Source: Rapana venosa
Lineage: Eukaryota > Mollusca > Gastropoda > Neogastropoda > Muricidae
Reading direction: 5' to 3'
DNA: 64,000 bases
Assembly: GCA_028751875.1 (NCBI GenBank)
Contig: CM054138.1
Location: 37,247,879-37,311,878 of the forward strand
The notes beneath the pieces are model-generated. The model did not search any database. It was not told the origin of the DNA and saw only the letters and a list, made by a program, of their open reading frames with translations. Within the stretch, counting starts at the first letter, position 1. Every line of letters begins with the position of its first letter. Below are positions 43,961 to 53,557 of the stretch, piece by piece. A program made the position numbers and the translations under genes.

Positions 43961-44155
43961 CTCAGCAGAGGAAGGGAAGGCGAAAGATGCTGACATGGTG
44001 ACCATGGGGTCTGTCCCCGGTGTGGGGAAGGTGGAGGAGGAAGAGGAGGAGGCTCTGGCAGTACCACAGGAGGCAGAGCCTGAGGCCTGCTGCTGTTCCA
44101 GAACTTGCTGCTTCCTCTGTCGCTCCTGCTCATAGTCCTGATATTCCACTGGGTC
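43961..44155 (-). CDS. LGR-like receptor exon: Ser/Gln-rich hinge start
   Basis: 195 bases (65 codons), phase 0 at both ends, after 'ctcatccag' and before 'GCTGAG|gtcagt'. It reads 'DPVEYQDYEQERQRKQQVLE', a charged, likely helical start with possible sulfated Tyr in an acidic setting, then 'QQQASGSASCGTARASSSSS' and 'GTDPMVTMSASFAFPSSAE'. It sits between the LRR-cap exon (ends phase 0) and the next hinge exon (starts phase 0), so the phase fits. There is no sequence match to vertebrate hinges; the assignment rests on position, open frame and splice sites. Confidence 0.82.
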
Positions 44156-45800
44156 CTGGATGAGACATTTTCCAACAAGACTGTTGACAGAGCTGAGAAA
44201 GCTGTAGTGCAGCTACAGTCCGTGTTCGTGTAACTTGCGCCTTGTGTCTTACGAGAAGTGTGTCATTACAGGAGACATGAAGATGACAGGTTCTGAGGTT
44301 CTCTTCTTCATCACCTCCTTCTTTCAATACTGCAGACAGATCCATCCTCTCTTTTTAAAAAAAAAAATAAGCCTACGTCACTGAAAAAAAATCTGTTTGA
44401 AAGCAAAATTCGATAAGCCACAGTCTCTGCTACGGTGACATGATACGTGACGTCATCAGCGTGTGGATTGACCACATCCCCACAGTAGCAAAACCATAAC
44501 CTGTTCAGCCTTAACAGCGGGTACTTGAAAACAGTCACTCTCACACACTTCTCACCCACTCTGTACCTATAGTATTTCAGTGATTCCCAGGTGGGTTCAG
44601 CAAGACTAAGTGGATACTGTGGGTGATCCTCAGGGTAACAAGCTGGGGAACGTGTAACAACAACTCCATAACTTTACCGACAAATTGTCAAAAGTAATGG
44701 AGGGGTCAAAATTAAATACTTTACAATTTCAAACCTAATCTAATCTAATTTTGTCTTTTATTGCCCCACTTATCAAGGCTGTCACCTTCTATCAATTTCA
44801 GCAACCACAATAGCATTCACATCAAGTTCCCAATCAACACCCCCTAGCCCCTTGAATTATATAACACCGTCAATATGAAAAGATAAAAAAAATTAAATGA
44901 CACTACCCCTAACACATTTTTCCTTTAGACCAATGAAAGCAGGCTGTGTTGAAGACTCCAGCCATTTTGCACAATCTATCATCTCCAGGTTACAAACAAG
45001 CGTAAAAAAAGGACAATGAAAACTTCAATGTACAAAGAAATACACAGGAAGAATGCAATATGGGCAAATATAACTCCAGAATGAACATCTGGGTGTTTAC
45101 AATATCACAACGTGGTTGCCAGAACAAAACAACAGGCAAATATAATACAATGATACTAGAGAATATTGAAAAGATTAGTTCGAAAAAAGGCAGGCAAACA
45201 GACTGAGAAAAAAGAAAATAAGTAGCAGAGAAGATAGAGAGGTAAGGAACGAAGTGAGAAACGAAGAGTGATAGAAAAGAGGAAATTTCTAGCACATAAT
45301 TTCCAGGTGGTGGTGATGCTGTGTATACTGAAAGAGCCCCTGATATCCCCAGAGGGGTAATTTTAAACCTAGCTTCAAGAATGAGGAGATCTGAACTCTC
45401 TTGGCGGTCAGTGGAAACCTCAGGGGTGAACACGGTATTCACAGGTAAGTGTGTGGTCACAGAAAGCATAAACTTTTCTGGGAAGTTAGTGTTCTTGTAT
45501 TAGATTCGACAACCATTTTCTGCATGTCTCACTATCATTGCCAGATACTTCGGAATTTGGAAATGGAAACTCGTCACACTTGAGATTTTTCTGTTTTCCT
45601 CTGCTGCTCTGTTTGTCTGCAAATTCATCATTCTACTTGAACACTCATTTGCAAAATCTTTTATGCATGATTTTGTCATTGCTCGTCTTATCCCTCCACG
45701 CCCCTTGTTTTCAACCTCTGATGTGCCTCAGCTTCATGTCTCCTTTAACATCATCAGTGATAGCTGTTTGGTGATCCAGCTGCAGGACTGGTAGCTCTGT
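44156..45800. other. Intronic sequence with tails of dispersed repeats
   Basis: The short dispersed motif (gggtgatcctcagggtaaca then agctggggaacg) lies at 44618-44655. A repeat tail with 'tctaatctaattttgtcttt' and 'attgccccact' (44735-44775, minus orientation) is shared with 48190-48260. An R3 copy is at about 45150-45400 ('ctagcacataatttccaggt', 'ggtggtgatgctgtgtatac'). No exon was recognised. Confidence 0.55.
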
Positions 45801-46290
45801 TGGACACCATTTAATGATGACGATATGATATCATTTATGGACATTACTTGATAATGGCAATATCTCTTATGGAATCATTTAGTAATAGAAATATGTCTTA
45901 TAGAATCATTTAATAAAGGCAATATTTCTTGTGAACATCATTTTAATAATGGCATTAGATTGGATTGGGAGTCCTGAAATGGCGCCCACACATGAATCAA
46001 AGAGGAAAGGACCCGGGTCATATACTGGATGTTTTCCCTCTTGTCACAACCACTCAGTTTGTTTGCAATCATTGGTAATATCTTATGGACATTATTTAAT
46101 AATTGCAACGTCTCTTATGGACATCATTTAATAATGGTAATACCTCTTATGGACAGCATTTAAAAATGCCAATATCTCTCATGGACACAATTTTAAATAA
46201 TGGCAATATTTCTTATTGACATCATTTAATGATGGCAATATCTCTTATGGGCATCATTTAATAATGACATTTCTTATGGATATAAAACTT
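45801..46290 (+). repeat. Degenerate ~32-bp tandem array
   Basis: Units of the type 'gacatcatttaataatggca' plus 'atatctcttatg' repeat with many substitutions on both sides of the inverted-repeat arm at 45955-46075, suggesting the arm was inserted into the array. Confidence 0.8.
45955..46075 (+). repeat. Inverted-repeat arm, left
   Basis: 'gattggattgggagtcctga', 'cccacacatgaatcaaagag' and 'actcagtttgtttgcaatca' match the reverse complement of 48085-48215 at roughly 85-90 percent by eye. The arms point toward each other across 2 kb of tandem repeats. Confidence 0.85.
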
Positions 46291-46341
46291 AAAACCAATG
46301 CATCACGACATAGTCACAGACTCGACCAGTCTTTTGCATAC

Positions 46342-48020
46342 AAGCTACAAGATCAAGATGACAGAGGCACACAGTTAATCTATTGACACAGCTACAAAAT
46401 CAAGATGACAGAGGCACACAGTTAATCTATTGACACATCTACAAAATCAAGGTGACACAGGTACAGAGTTAATCTATTGACAAAGCTACAAAACCAAGAT
46501 GTAACAGGTACAGAGTTAATCTATTGACAAAGCTACAAAACCAAGATGTAACAGGTACAGAGTTAATCTATTAACACAGCTACAAAACCAAGATTTAACA
46601 GGTACAGAGTTAATCTACTGACACAGCTACAAAACCAAGATGTAACAGGTACAGATTTAATCTACTGACAAAGCTACAAAACCAAGATGTAACAGGTACA
46701 GAGTTAATCTACTGACACAGCTACAAAACTAAGATGTAACAGGTACAGAGTTAATCTACTGACACAGCTACAAAACCAAGATGTAACAGGTACAGAGTTA
46801 ATCTACTGACACAGCTACAAAACTAAGATGTAACAGGTACAGAGTTAATCTACTGACAAAGCTACAAAACCAAGATGTAACAGGTACAGAGTTAATCTAC
46901 TGACTCAGCTACAAAACTAAGATGTAACAGGTACAGAGTTAATCTACTGACACAGCTACAAAACTAAGATGTAACAGGTACAGAGTTAATCTACTGACAC
47001 AGCTACAAAACTAAGATGTAACAGGTACAGAGTTAATCTATTGACACAGCTACAAAACTAAGATATAACAGGTACAGAGTTAATCTACTGACTCAGCTAC
47101 AAAACTAAGATGTAACGGGTACAGAGTTAATCTATTAACACAGCTACAAAATCGAGATGACACAGGTACAGAATTGACACAGCTACAAAACTAAGATGTA
47201 ACAGGTACAGAGTTAATCTACTGACTCAGCTACAAAACTAAGATGTAACAGGTACAGAGTTAATCTACTGACAAAGCTACAAAACTAAGATGTAACAGGT
47301 ACAGAGTTAATCTACTGACTCAGCTACAAAACTAAGATGTAACAGGTACAGAGTTAATCTACTGACACAGCTACAAAACTAAGATGTAACAGGTACAGAG
47401 TTAATCTACTGACACAGCTACAAAACTAAGATGTAACAGGTACAGAGTTAATCTATTGACACAGCTACAAAACTAAGATATAACAGGTACAGAGTTAATC
47501 TACTGACTCAGCTACAAAACTAAGATGTAACAGGTACAGAGTTAATCTATTGACACAGCTACAAAACTAAGATGTAACAGGTACAGAGTTAATCTACTGA
47601 CACAGCTACAAAACTAAGATGTAACAGGTACAGAGTTAATCTACTGACACAGCTACCAAACTAAGATGTAACAGGTACAGAGTTAATCTACTGACTCAGC
47701 TACAAAACTAAGATGTAACAGGTACAGAGTTAATCTATTGACACAGCTACAAAACCAAGATGTAACAGGTACAGAGTTAATCTACTGACACAGCTACAAA
47801 ACTAAGATGTAACAGGCACAGAGTTAATCTACTGACACAGCTACAAAACTAAGATGTAACAGGTACAGAGTTAATCTACTGACAAAGCTACAAAACTAAG
47901 ATGTAACAGGTACAAAGTTAATCTACTGACAAAGCTACAAAACTAAGATGTAACAGGTACAGAGTTAATCTATTGACACAGCTACAAAACCAAGATGTAA
48001 CAGGCACAGAGTTACTCTAT
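46342..48020 (+). repeat. 47-bp minisatellite, about 36 units
   Basis: The unit is 'agctacaaaactaagatgta' + 'acaggtacagagttaatcta' + 'ctgacac', with 47-bp spacing. Variants ('accaag', 'ctgactc', 'attgac') recur in ordered groups, hinting at past block duplication. Units at both ends are more divergent. The array lies in the 5.3-kb intron between the LRR-cap exon and the first hinge exon. Confidence 0.96.
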
Positions 48021-48084
48021 TATCTCCATCTGCTAAGCACTTCAGCTACAAGGTGAATAATTATTATCTAGCCATTTTTAACAT

Positions 48085-48215
48085 TACTAATAATTGCAAA
48101 CAAACTGAATGGTAGTGACAAGAGGGACAACATCCGGTAGTACTCGAGGTACTTTCCTCTTTGATTCATGTGTGGATGCCATTTCAGGACTCCCAATCCA
48201 ATCCAATCCTGTTAT
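48085..48215 (-). repeat. Inverted-repeat arm, right
   Basis: Minus-strand counterpart of 45955-46075. Here the match extends into a longer unit whose minus-strand sequence upstream includes '(gattg)3' and 'ggcggggcaaaaaataacag', a SINE- or LINE-like 3' end. Confidence 0.85.
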
Positions 48216-48425
48216 TTTTTGCCCCGCCGACCACAGAGGCCATATTAGGGCTGTCACATTGTCAACTTTAAATCCGAGATTAAAACTGTGCAGCTTACAA
48301 ATAAAAACAGGGTATAAAAGCAACTCTACTGTCGTTCCTTGTAGCAACGCCTTGGCCATCCATAAGTCAATCCAGGACGGGCACCGCTTTGTGGGAAAAA
48401 CCGCATCAACTACACATAAAATGAG
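48190..48425 (-). mobile_element. Probable short retroelement with (GATTG)n tail
   Basis: Minus strand: 'gtgacagccctaatatggcc', 'ggcggggcaaaaaataacag' and then GATTG repeats. The same end with GATTA repeats occurs at 44735-44790 (minus). A minus frame at 48087-48359 crosses it but has no familiar motif. The 5' boundary is unclear. Confidence 0.45.
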
Positions 48426-48429
48426 ATAA

Positions 48430-49059
48430 AACCAGGACTAAGCGCTGACTTAATTCTCTTATGTCCTAAGACTGCCAGATTCTATCTTTCAGTGATGTCA
48501 CGGAGCAATCATAACTTTGTAAAGTCAACCATATTTTATTATTGTCTCTTTGCATCATGTTTAAAAAAAAGCCCGATGGAATTGGTGTATTTTTAAAACT
48601 AGCTTATTGGCGAAAAAGTCCACTATGCCATGTATTGTGCATCCTCACTTGGCTAGCACATGTTCACTTGAATACGAAATATCCTGTTACCGTAGCAAAA
48701 CGGAGGCAACAACAGAAGCTTAGGCTGAAGTCATTTGAACCAGTTTTTTGTGAAGCCAATAGAAAAGTATGTTCTTTAAAAAACAAACTGGATTTATAGT
48801 AAGTGGCAAGTCAACCAAAACAATGCTAGTAGTGATGGTTGTTCTTCATGTCTGAAGAAAGCCTTCTATCTGAACATTCACCAATGTGCTCGGATGGGAT
48901 CTACAACGCTAATAATAAAGCCGAACAAAACGTCTCAAATTTTATCATGACTTGTCTTGTGCTACCTGTTCTTTTCGACCAAAAATCGTATGAGCTGTCG
49001 TTATTTTCGTCTGGTATATGTTTTCTTCCCCCTTATTGGTCGTCTAGAGGTAACGCGCC
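48430..49059. other. Unassigned intronic sequence
   Basis: Frames at 48542-48799 and 48839-49066 (plus) carry no motif I know. No repeat family was recognised. Confidence 0.45.
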
Positions 49060-49167
49060 TGTCTAGAAAGCGAAAAGTCCGGGTCGGAAGTGTGCGGTGG
49101 TTTTAATACCGTTTGGGCCCGAAACTTTCCCCCATCCACTAGACCATGAGTGGTGGTCTGGGTGCTA

Positions 49168-49198
<31 letters not shown>

Positions 49199-49432
49199 CG
49201 TGTGTTACACATAATTATTTAGCGCACGTAAAAGAACCAACGGCAAGAGATTTGTCCGTGGCAAAATTCTGTAGGAAAAAGCCACTCTGATAGGGAAACA
49301 AATACAGTTGCAGACAGGAAAAAGAAAAAAAAAGGGTGGCGCTGCTCTTGTGGCGACGTACTCTCCTTGGGGAGAGCACCCCGAATTTCACGCAGAAAAA
49401 TCTGCCGTGACATTAAGTGGTATAAATAACTA
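49060..49432 (+). mobile_element. R2 SINE, complete
   Basis: A tRNA-like head 'ggtcgtctagaggtaacgcg' (49039-49058) continues 'cctgtctagaaagcgaaaag' and 'tccgggtcggaagtg'. Then come 'cccatccactagaccatgag', the core 'tcggatgagatgataaaccg' (49173) and 'aggtcccgtgtgttacacat', followed by 'gcgcacgtaaaagaacc', 'gggtggcgctgctcttgtgg' and the end 'acattaagtggtataaataa'. It is the reference copy for the family. The core is shared with R1, though head and 3' end differ. Confidence 0.92.
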
Positions 49433-49499
49433 ACTATGAATAAATAAATGACCCCAGTTCCCCTTTCCTCCTTCATTTGTTCTCTCCCCCTGCCTGTAC

Positions 49500-49683
49500 C
49501 TGTTTTTCGGGATGCTGGAAGGCACAGCAGTGGTGGGGGTAGGTGAGCCTGGCCACATCGATGTTGGAGAACTTGAAGACAGAGGGGAACTGCTTGAGGG
49601 TGGGCACGTCCTCCACGTTCAGCTCCTTGATGTTGATCAGCCCCTCCGTGGGCAGGTGCCAGATGCTGGTCTGGGACAGGTTC
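49500..49683 (-). CDS. LGR-like receptor exon: last LRRs and Cys-rich cap
   Basis: 184 bases after 'gtgggcag', entered in phase 2, ending 'AAACAG|gtacag' in phase 0. It reads 'NLSQTSIWHLPTEGLINIKE', 'LNVEDVPTLKQFPSVFKFSN' and 'IDVARLTYPHHCCAFQHPEK'. This aligns with human TSHR/FSHR '[20 protein letters not shown]' and '...YPSHCCAF', the final LRRs plus the double Cys that tethers the hinge. The terminal 'CCAF' block is the best single diagnostic of the LGR type. A G-rich stretch precedes the acceptor on the mRNA strand. Confidence 0.96.
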
Positions 49684-49899
49684 CTGCCCACCACCACACC
49701 CCCCCCCCTCCCTCAGCTTGAATTCAGTCACATTCACAAACCATCCAACTTCACTGATCCGTTAGGACCTTACAGGCTACACTCACATGGCTCAGTTCTC
49801 CTAACATGCTTTCATATCATGAAAATAAAGAATCAATGTTCGTATAATAGCACACAATGATATACATATGACAATTGAATTAGGACTACCCCCCTTCAA

Positions 49900-49984
49900 A
49901 CACACACACACACATACACATACACACACACACGTGCGTATGTGCTGTGTGTGTGTGTGTGTGTGTGTGTGTTGTGTGTGTGTG

Positions 49985-50022
<38 letters not shown>
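49900..50022. repeat. (CA)n followed by (TG)n, self-complementary
   Basis: CA repeats at 49900-49933 meet TG repeats at 49946-50022, so the two arms can pair. It lies in the 456-bp intron between two LRR exons. Confidence 0.95.
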
Positions 50023-50139
50023 CTGTCTGCGTGTATACGACCATCATGTAGGCATTAATGTGTTTTTGCATCGCCCGAAAAACAGTAGATTTGAAAAAAA
50101 AGTGTACCCATTCTCCCTCAAAGAAGAAAAGCTACTCAC

Positions 50140-50214
50140 AAACTGGCCAAGTCTGAAATACCACTAAAGGCATACTCCCCGAGGGAATGAAGGTCTGGGT
50201 TGTTCTGAAAGTCT
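50140..50214 (-). CDS. LGR-like receptor LRR exon
   Basis: 75 bases (25 codons), phase 2 in and phase 2 out, between 'tctctgtgcag' and 'AGTTT|gtgagt'. It reads 'DFQNNPDLHSLGEYAFSGIS' then 'DLAS', one leucine-rich repeat with the NP variant also seen in vertebrate receptors at this place ('LNKNKYLTVIDKDAFGGV'). One-LRR-per-exon with phase 2 introns is standard for LGR genes. The codon split TT|G gives the closing Leu. Confidence 0.94.
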
Positions 50215-50563
50215 CTGCACAGAGACACACAGAAATGATCAATTATACACCACTGCCCATTTTTCATTCGTCTCCAGACAAAACCGACAATGCAAATAAA
50301 TAACAAAAATGTACGCAATTTTCTTATAAAGCTAAATGCGGCGATAATTTAGATAAAAATAGAAAACAGAAAAAAGAACAACAAAATGGAAAGAAAGAAG
50401 GGCAACAGTAGGAAAAGAGTGAATAAGATGAACTGCAAACAGAATGAACAAGAAAAAGAAACCAAGAAGATAAAAAGAGGAAGGAGGAGAAGAAAAATTT
50501 AAAAAAGATATACAAGAAGGAAAAGGAGGTGGGGGATAAGGGGAAGGAAATAGAGGAGGAGGA

Positions 50564-51090
50564 TGACAAAGAAGAAGAAGAAAAGAAGAAGAAGAAGAAG
50601 AAGAAGAAGAAGAAGAAGAAGGAGAAGAAGAAGAAGAAGAAGAAGAAGAAGAAGAAAAAAAGAAGAAGAAGAAGAAGAAGAAGAAAAGAAGAAAGAAGAA
50701 GAAGAAGAAGAAGAGAAAAAGAAAAAGAAGAAGAAGAAGAAAAAGGAGAAGAGAGAAGAGGAGATGAGAGGAGGAGGAGGAGGAGGAGAAGAAGAAGAAG
50801 AAGAAGAAGAAGAAGAAGAAGAAGAAGAAGAAGAAGAAGGAGAAGGAGGAGGAGGAGGAGAAGAAGAAGAAGAAGAAGAAGAAGAAGAAGAAGAAGAAGA
50901 AAGAAGAAGAAGAAGAAAAAGAAGAAGAAGAAGAAAAAGGAGAGGAGAAGGAGGATGAAGGAGGAGGAGGAGGAGGAGGAGGAGGAGAAGAAGAAGAAGA
51001 AGAAGAAAGAAGAAGAAGAAGAAGAAGAAGAAAGAAGAAGAAGAAGGAGAAGGAGAAGAAGAAGAAGAAAGGAAATTAGGTGGAAAGAAA
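50564..51090 (+). repeat. Polypurine (GAA)n/(GGA)n tract, about 0.5 kb
   Basis: More than 500 bases are almost pure purine on the plus strand, mainly GAA and GAGGAG triplets. The mRNA strand is therefore (TTC)n. It fills most of the 1.2-kb intron between two LRR exons. Both strands stay open in frame and give false Glu/Lys/Arg or Ser/Phe/Leu peptides. Confidence 0.98.
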
Positions 51091-51260
51091 AAGTAAGAAA
51101 ACTAACAAATGAAATAGACAGACAGACATTCTCCCTCACTCATTCACTCACTCATTCACTCACACACACAAACACGTACAGCATACAACAGACACGCACG
51201 CCCACGTATGCCTAAGCAGACGAAGTTAATACACATATACATACACTGAGACTCGTGTGA

Positions 51261-51274
51261 GAGAGAGAGAGAGC

Positions 51275-51316
<42 letters not shown>

Positions 51317-51330
51317 GCAGGCAGACAGAC
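51261..51330. repeat. (GA)n and (GACA)n
   Basis: GA to 51275, then ACAG tetramers to about 51316, then GCAGACAG variants to 51330. Confidence 0.95.
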
Positions 51331-51423
51331 AACAGAGGTTAGTTTACAGTTCAGATTATGAAGATGACATTCAACTATATCATGCAAAAAGAAAAGTTAA
51401 CTCATTAGGAACAGCCCACTCAC

Positions 51424-51492
51424 AGATTGAATATCTGAGATCCGTTGAAAGCATAATCCTGAATCTCTCGTAGCATGTTATTTTCCAGCCGT
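51424..51492 (-). CDS. LGR-like receptor LRR exon
   Basis: 69 bases (23 codons), phase 2 at both ends, between 'tgtgtcacag' and 'TTCAATCT|gtgagtgg'. It reads 'RLENNMLREIQDYAFNGSQI' then 'FN', an LRR matching human TSHR '[20 protein letters not shown]' almost position by position, including the AFNG core. It joins 50214 in frame (CT|A = Leu). Confidence 0.95.
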
Positions 51493-51640
51493 CTGTGACA
51501 CAACACAACACAACACAAGTGAAGCACAATTTTGTTCTTTTATCACTGTAAGTTTCATCAGTTCAAACAGAAACAATTTTTATTAGAAAAAAATCTCGCC
51601 AGGTGTCGTGGTTTATTGGTTTGTATGCTAATTTGTTGGC
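51493..51640. other. Short intron stretch, unassigned
   Basis: Only an ACACA-type pentamer run (51501-51520) stands out before the LINE fragment. Confidence 0.5.
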
Positions 51641-52740
51641 TGTAAAATCAGCATTAGTCAGCACCAACAAAAACTGTACCACATCTTCATAGACTTCAAA
51701 AAGGCATTTGATCGTGTGTGGCATGGAGCATTATGGGCCACAATGAAAAAGTACACCATGGGACCAAAGATCATCTAGACTACCAAAGAGCTATACGCAA
51801 AAGCCACCAGCGCAGTGCTTGTCCAAGGCACGGTTGAAGAAATGTTCTATACCTCAGTGGAAGTCCGTCAAGGCTGTGTCCTATCGCCGACACTGTTGAA
51901 TGTCTTCCTTGAGCGCACAATGTCTGATGCCTTAGAAGATCACAAATAGCACAGTCAGCATTGGAGGGCGGACAATCACCAAACCTCAGGTTTGCCGATG
52001 ATATCGATGGACGGGCAGGAAACGAACAGGAACTAGCCAACCTAGTGTATCACCTGGACAAAATAACCCCCAGATACGGCATGGAGATCAGTACCGAGAA
52101 GACAAAACTCATGACAAACAGTGCCCAGCCAATCACTATCAAGATCATATTCAGTGGAACAGAACTTGAGGTTGAAGATCACTTCAAATACCTCGAAGCT
52201 ATTATTACTGAAGAAGGTTCAAAGACCGAAATCCTTGCAAGAGCTGCACAAACAGTAGCAGCAATGGTGAAACTCAAGACCATCTGGAAAGACTGAAACG
52301 TCTCTCTCAGGACCAAGGTCAAGCTACTGCATGCACTAGTTATCTCTACATACCTGTATGCATGCGAATCCTGGACACTGAATGCAGATCTACAAAGAAG
52401 GATCCAGGCTTTGGAGATGAGATGCCTTAGAAGACTCCTTGGCATTTTATACACGGACCACATCACCAACCTTCGTCCGACAAACCATCACCCAACAAGT
52501 AAAACAGTACGAAGACCTGCTGACCACAGTCAAGAAAATGAAGCTCAGATGGTATGGACATGTGACAAGTTCAGATGGGATCTCCAAGACCAAACTGCAA
52601 GGAACAGTGCAGAGGAAGAGAAGGCGAGGCAGGAAGAAGAAGAAATGGGCAGACAATATAACTGGATGGACCGGGAAGAGCTTCTCCTAAACCCAGGCAC
52701 TTGCCCACAACCGCCGCAAATGGAGCCAACTGTCACTGTA
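51640..52740 (+). mobile_element. RTE LINE fragment, RT middle to C-terminus
   Basis: 'LYHIFIDFKKAFDRVWHGAL' (51674), 'VEVRQGCVLSPTLLNVFLE' (51858) and, shifted, 'LRFADDIDGRAGNEQELANL' (51985) and 'RYGMEISTEKTKLMT' give the RT palm. 'DHFKYLEAIITEEGSKTEI' and 'YACESWTLNADLQRRIQ' (after a TGA at 52294), then 'KKMKLRWYGHVTSSDG' and 'RKRRRGRKKKKWADNITGWT', complete the C-terminus. It is closest to the 33490 element. Stops and frameshifts (51779, 51947, 52294, near 52470) make it inactive. Confidence 0.88.
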
Positions 52741-52764
52741 GTTTTTGTTTTGTTTTTTTGTTTT

Positions 52765-52930
52765 ATTCTTTTATATCAAGGATAATGGAATAAGCACTTA
52801 TGTGCTTTTTACATCCAGTCCCCGTGTGTATGCGGTTTTATAAATTCTGTCATCTGTTCCCACCGGCACACAATGGCCTACTCTTACGAAAAATGGAACA
52901 GGATTTAACGTGTGCGCAAGATGTTCTGTC
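52765..52930 (-). mobile_element. R1 SINE, 3' half
   Basis: Minus strand: 'gcttattccattatccttga' (52797-52778), 'ctggatgtaaaaagcacata', 'agagtaggccattgtgtgcc' and 'catcttgcgcacacg', ending near 52930. Head and core missing. Confidence 0.87.
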
Positions 52931-52984
52931 CGTCATTTTACTGGTATGGTGTTTGAGGTTAGCGTTTAGATTGTCAGACCAACT

Positions 52985-53145
52985 GCACAAGTTTGTAGAA
53001 AAAAGCCACTCTAAATAAATACAGCTGCAGACGGGTAAAATAAAGGGTGGCGCTGCTCTTGCCGAGACGCGCTCTCCCCGGGGACAGCAGCCCGAATTGC
53101 ACGCAGAGAAATCTGCGTGACTTAAAGTGGTATTTATACCTCTTT
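52985..53145 (+). mobile_element. R2 SINE, 3' half
   Basis: 'gaaaaaagccactct', 'gggtggcgctgctcttgccg', 'ctctccccggggacagcagc' and 'ctgcgtgacttaaagtggta' (53112), ending in an A-rich tail. Confidence 0.88.
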
Positions 53146-53555
53146 AAAATAAAATAAAAATGTTTCGGGTCTGGCTAAAGCCGAGATATATGACAAAGGT
53201 GCAGGTGCTTATCATTATAATAGTATACCTGGTAAAATATTGGTTGTATTCCCGTCTTGTTGCAAACATGGTGATCCAATATTTATTTGTTTTGTGTGTT
53301 AAAATCCTTTCCATACTGATCAGACGAGACAAAGTAGATGGACTTAAGATTGGAGAAACTGAATATAACCTATCACTAAGTGCACACGACACACAACTAC
53401 TTTTAGACGAAAAAGAAAAATAGTTGATGACGGTTATGAATAGAATCAGCAAGTTTGGAAAGAAATCTGGTTTCCATTTGAATGCCTGTAAAAAGACTAA
53501 TGCTATCTAGCTAGGAAAACTAAAGAACTCACTAAAATGGTATCTACTTCAGCAA
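53146..53555 (+). mobile_element. L1/Tx1-like LINE relic, RT palm part
   Basis: 'RRDKVDGLKIGETEYNLSLS' (53327) then 'AHDTQLLLDEKEK' resembles L1/Tx1 'DI.GIKIG..E.KLSQYADDTQLFLD', with the catalytic YADD decayed to SAHD. After a stop, 'MNRISKFGKKSGFHLNACKK' (53430) matches the 'L..FGK.SGLKLN..KTK' segment. It is interrupted by an R1 SINE at 53560. Confidence 0.65.
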
Positions 53556-53557
53556 GA

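Noticed and set aside
36601..48020. CRISPR-like arrays (21-bp and 47-bp units)
   Set aside because: There are no unique spacers, units abut directly, and the DNA is eukaryotic.
50324..51215. Long Ser/Phe/Leu frame (minus) and Arg/Lys/Glu frame (plus)
   Set aside because: Both are the GAA/TTC tract read in different frames.
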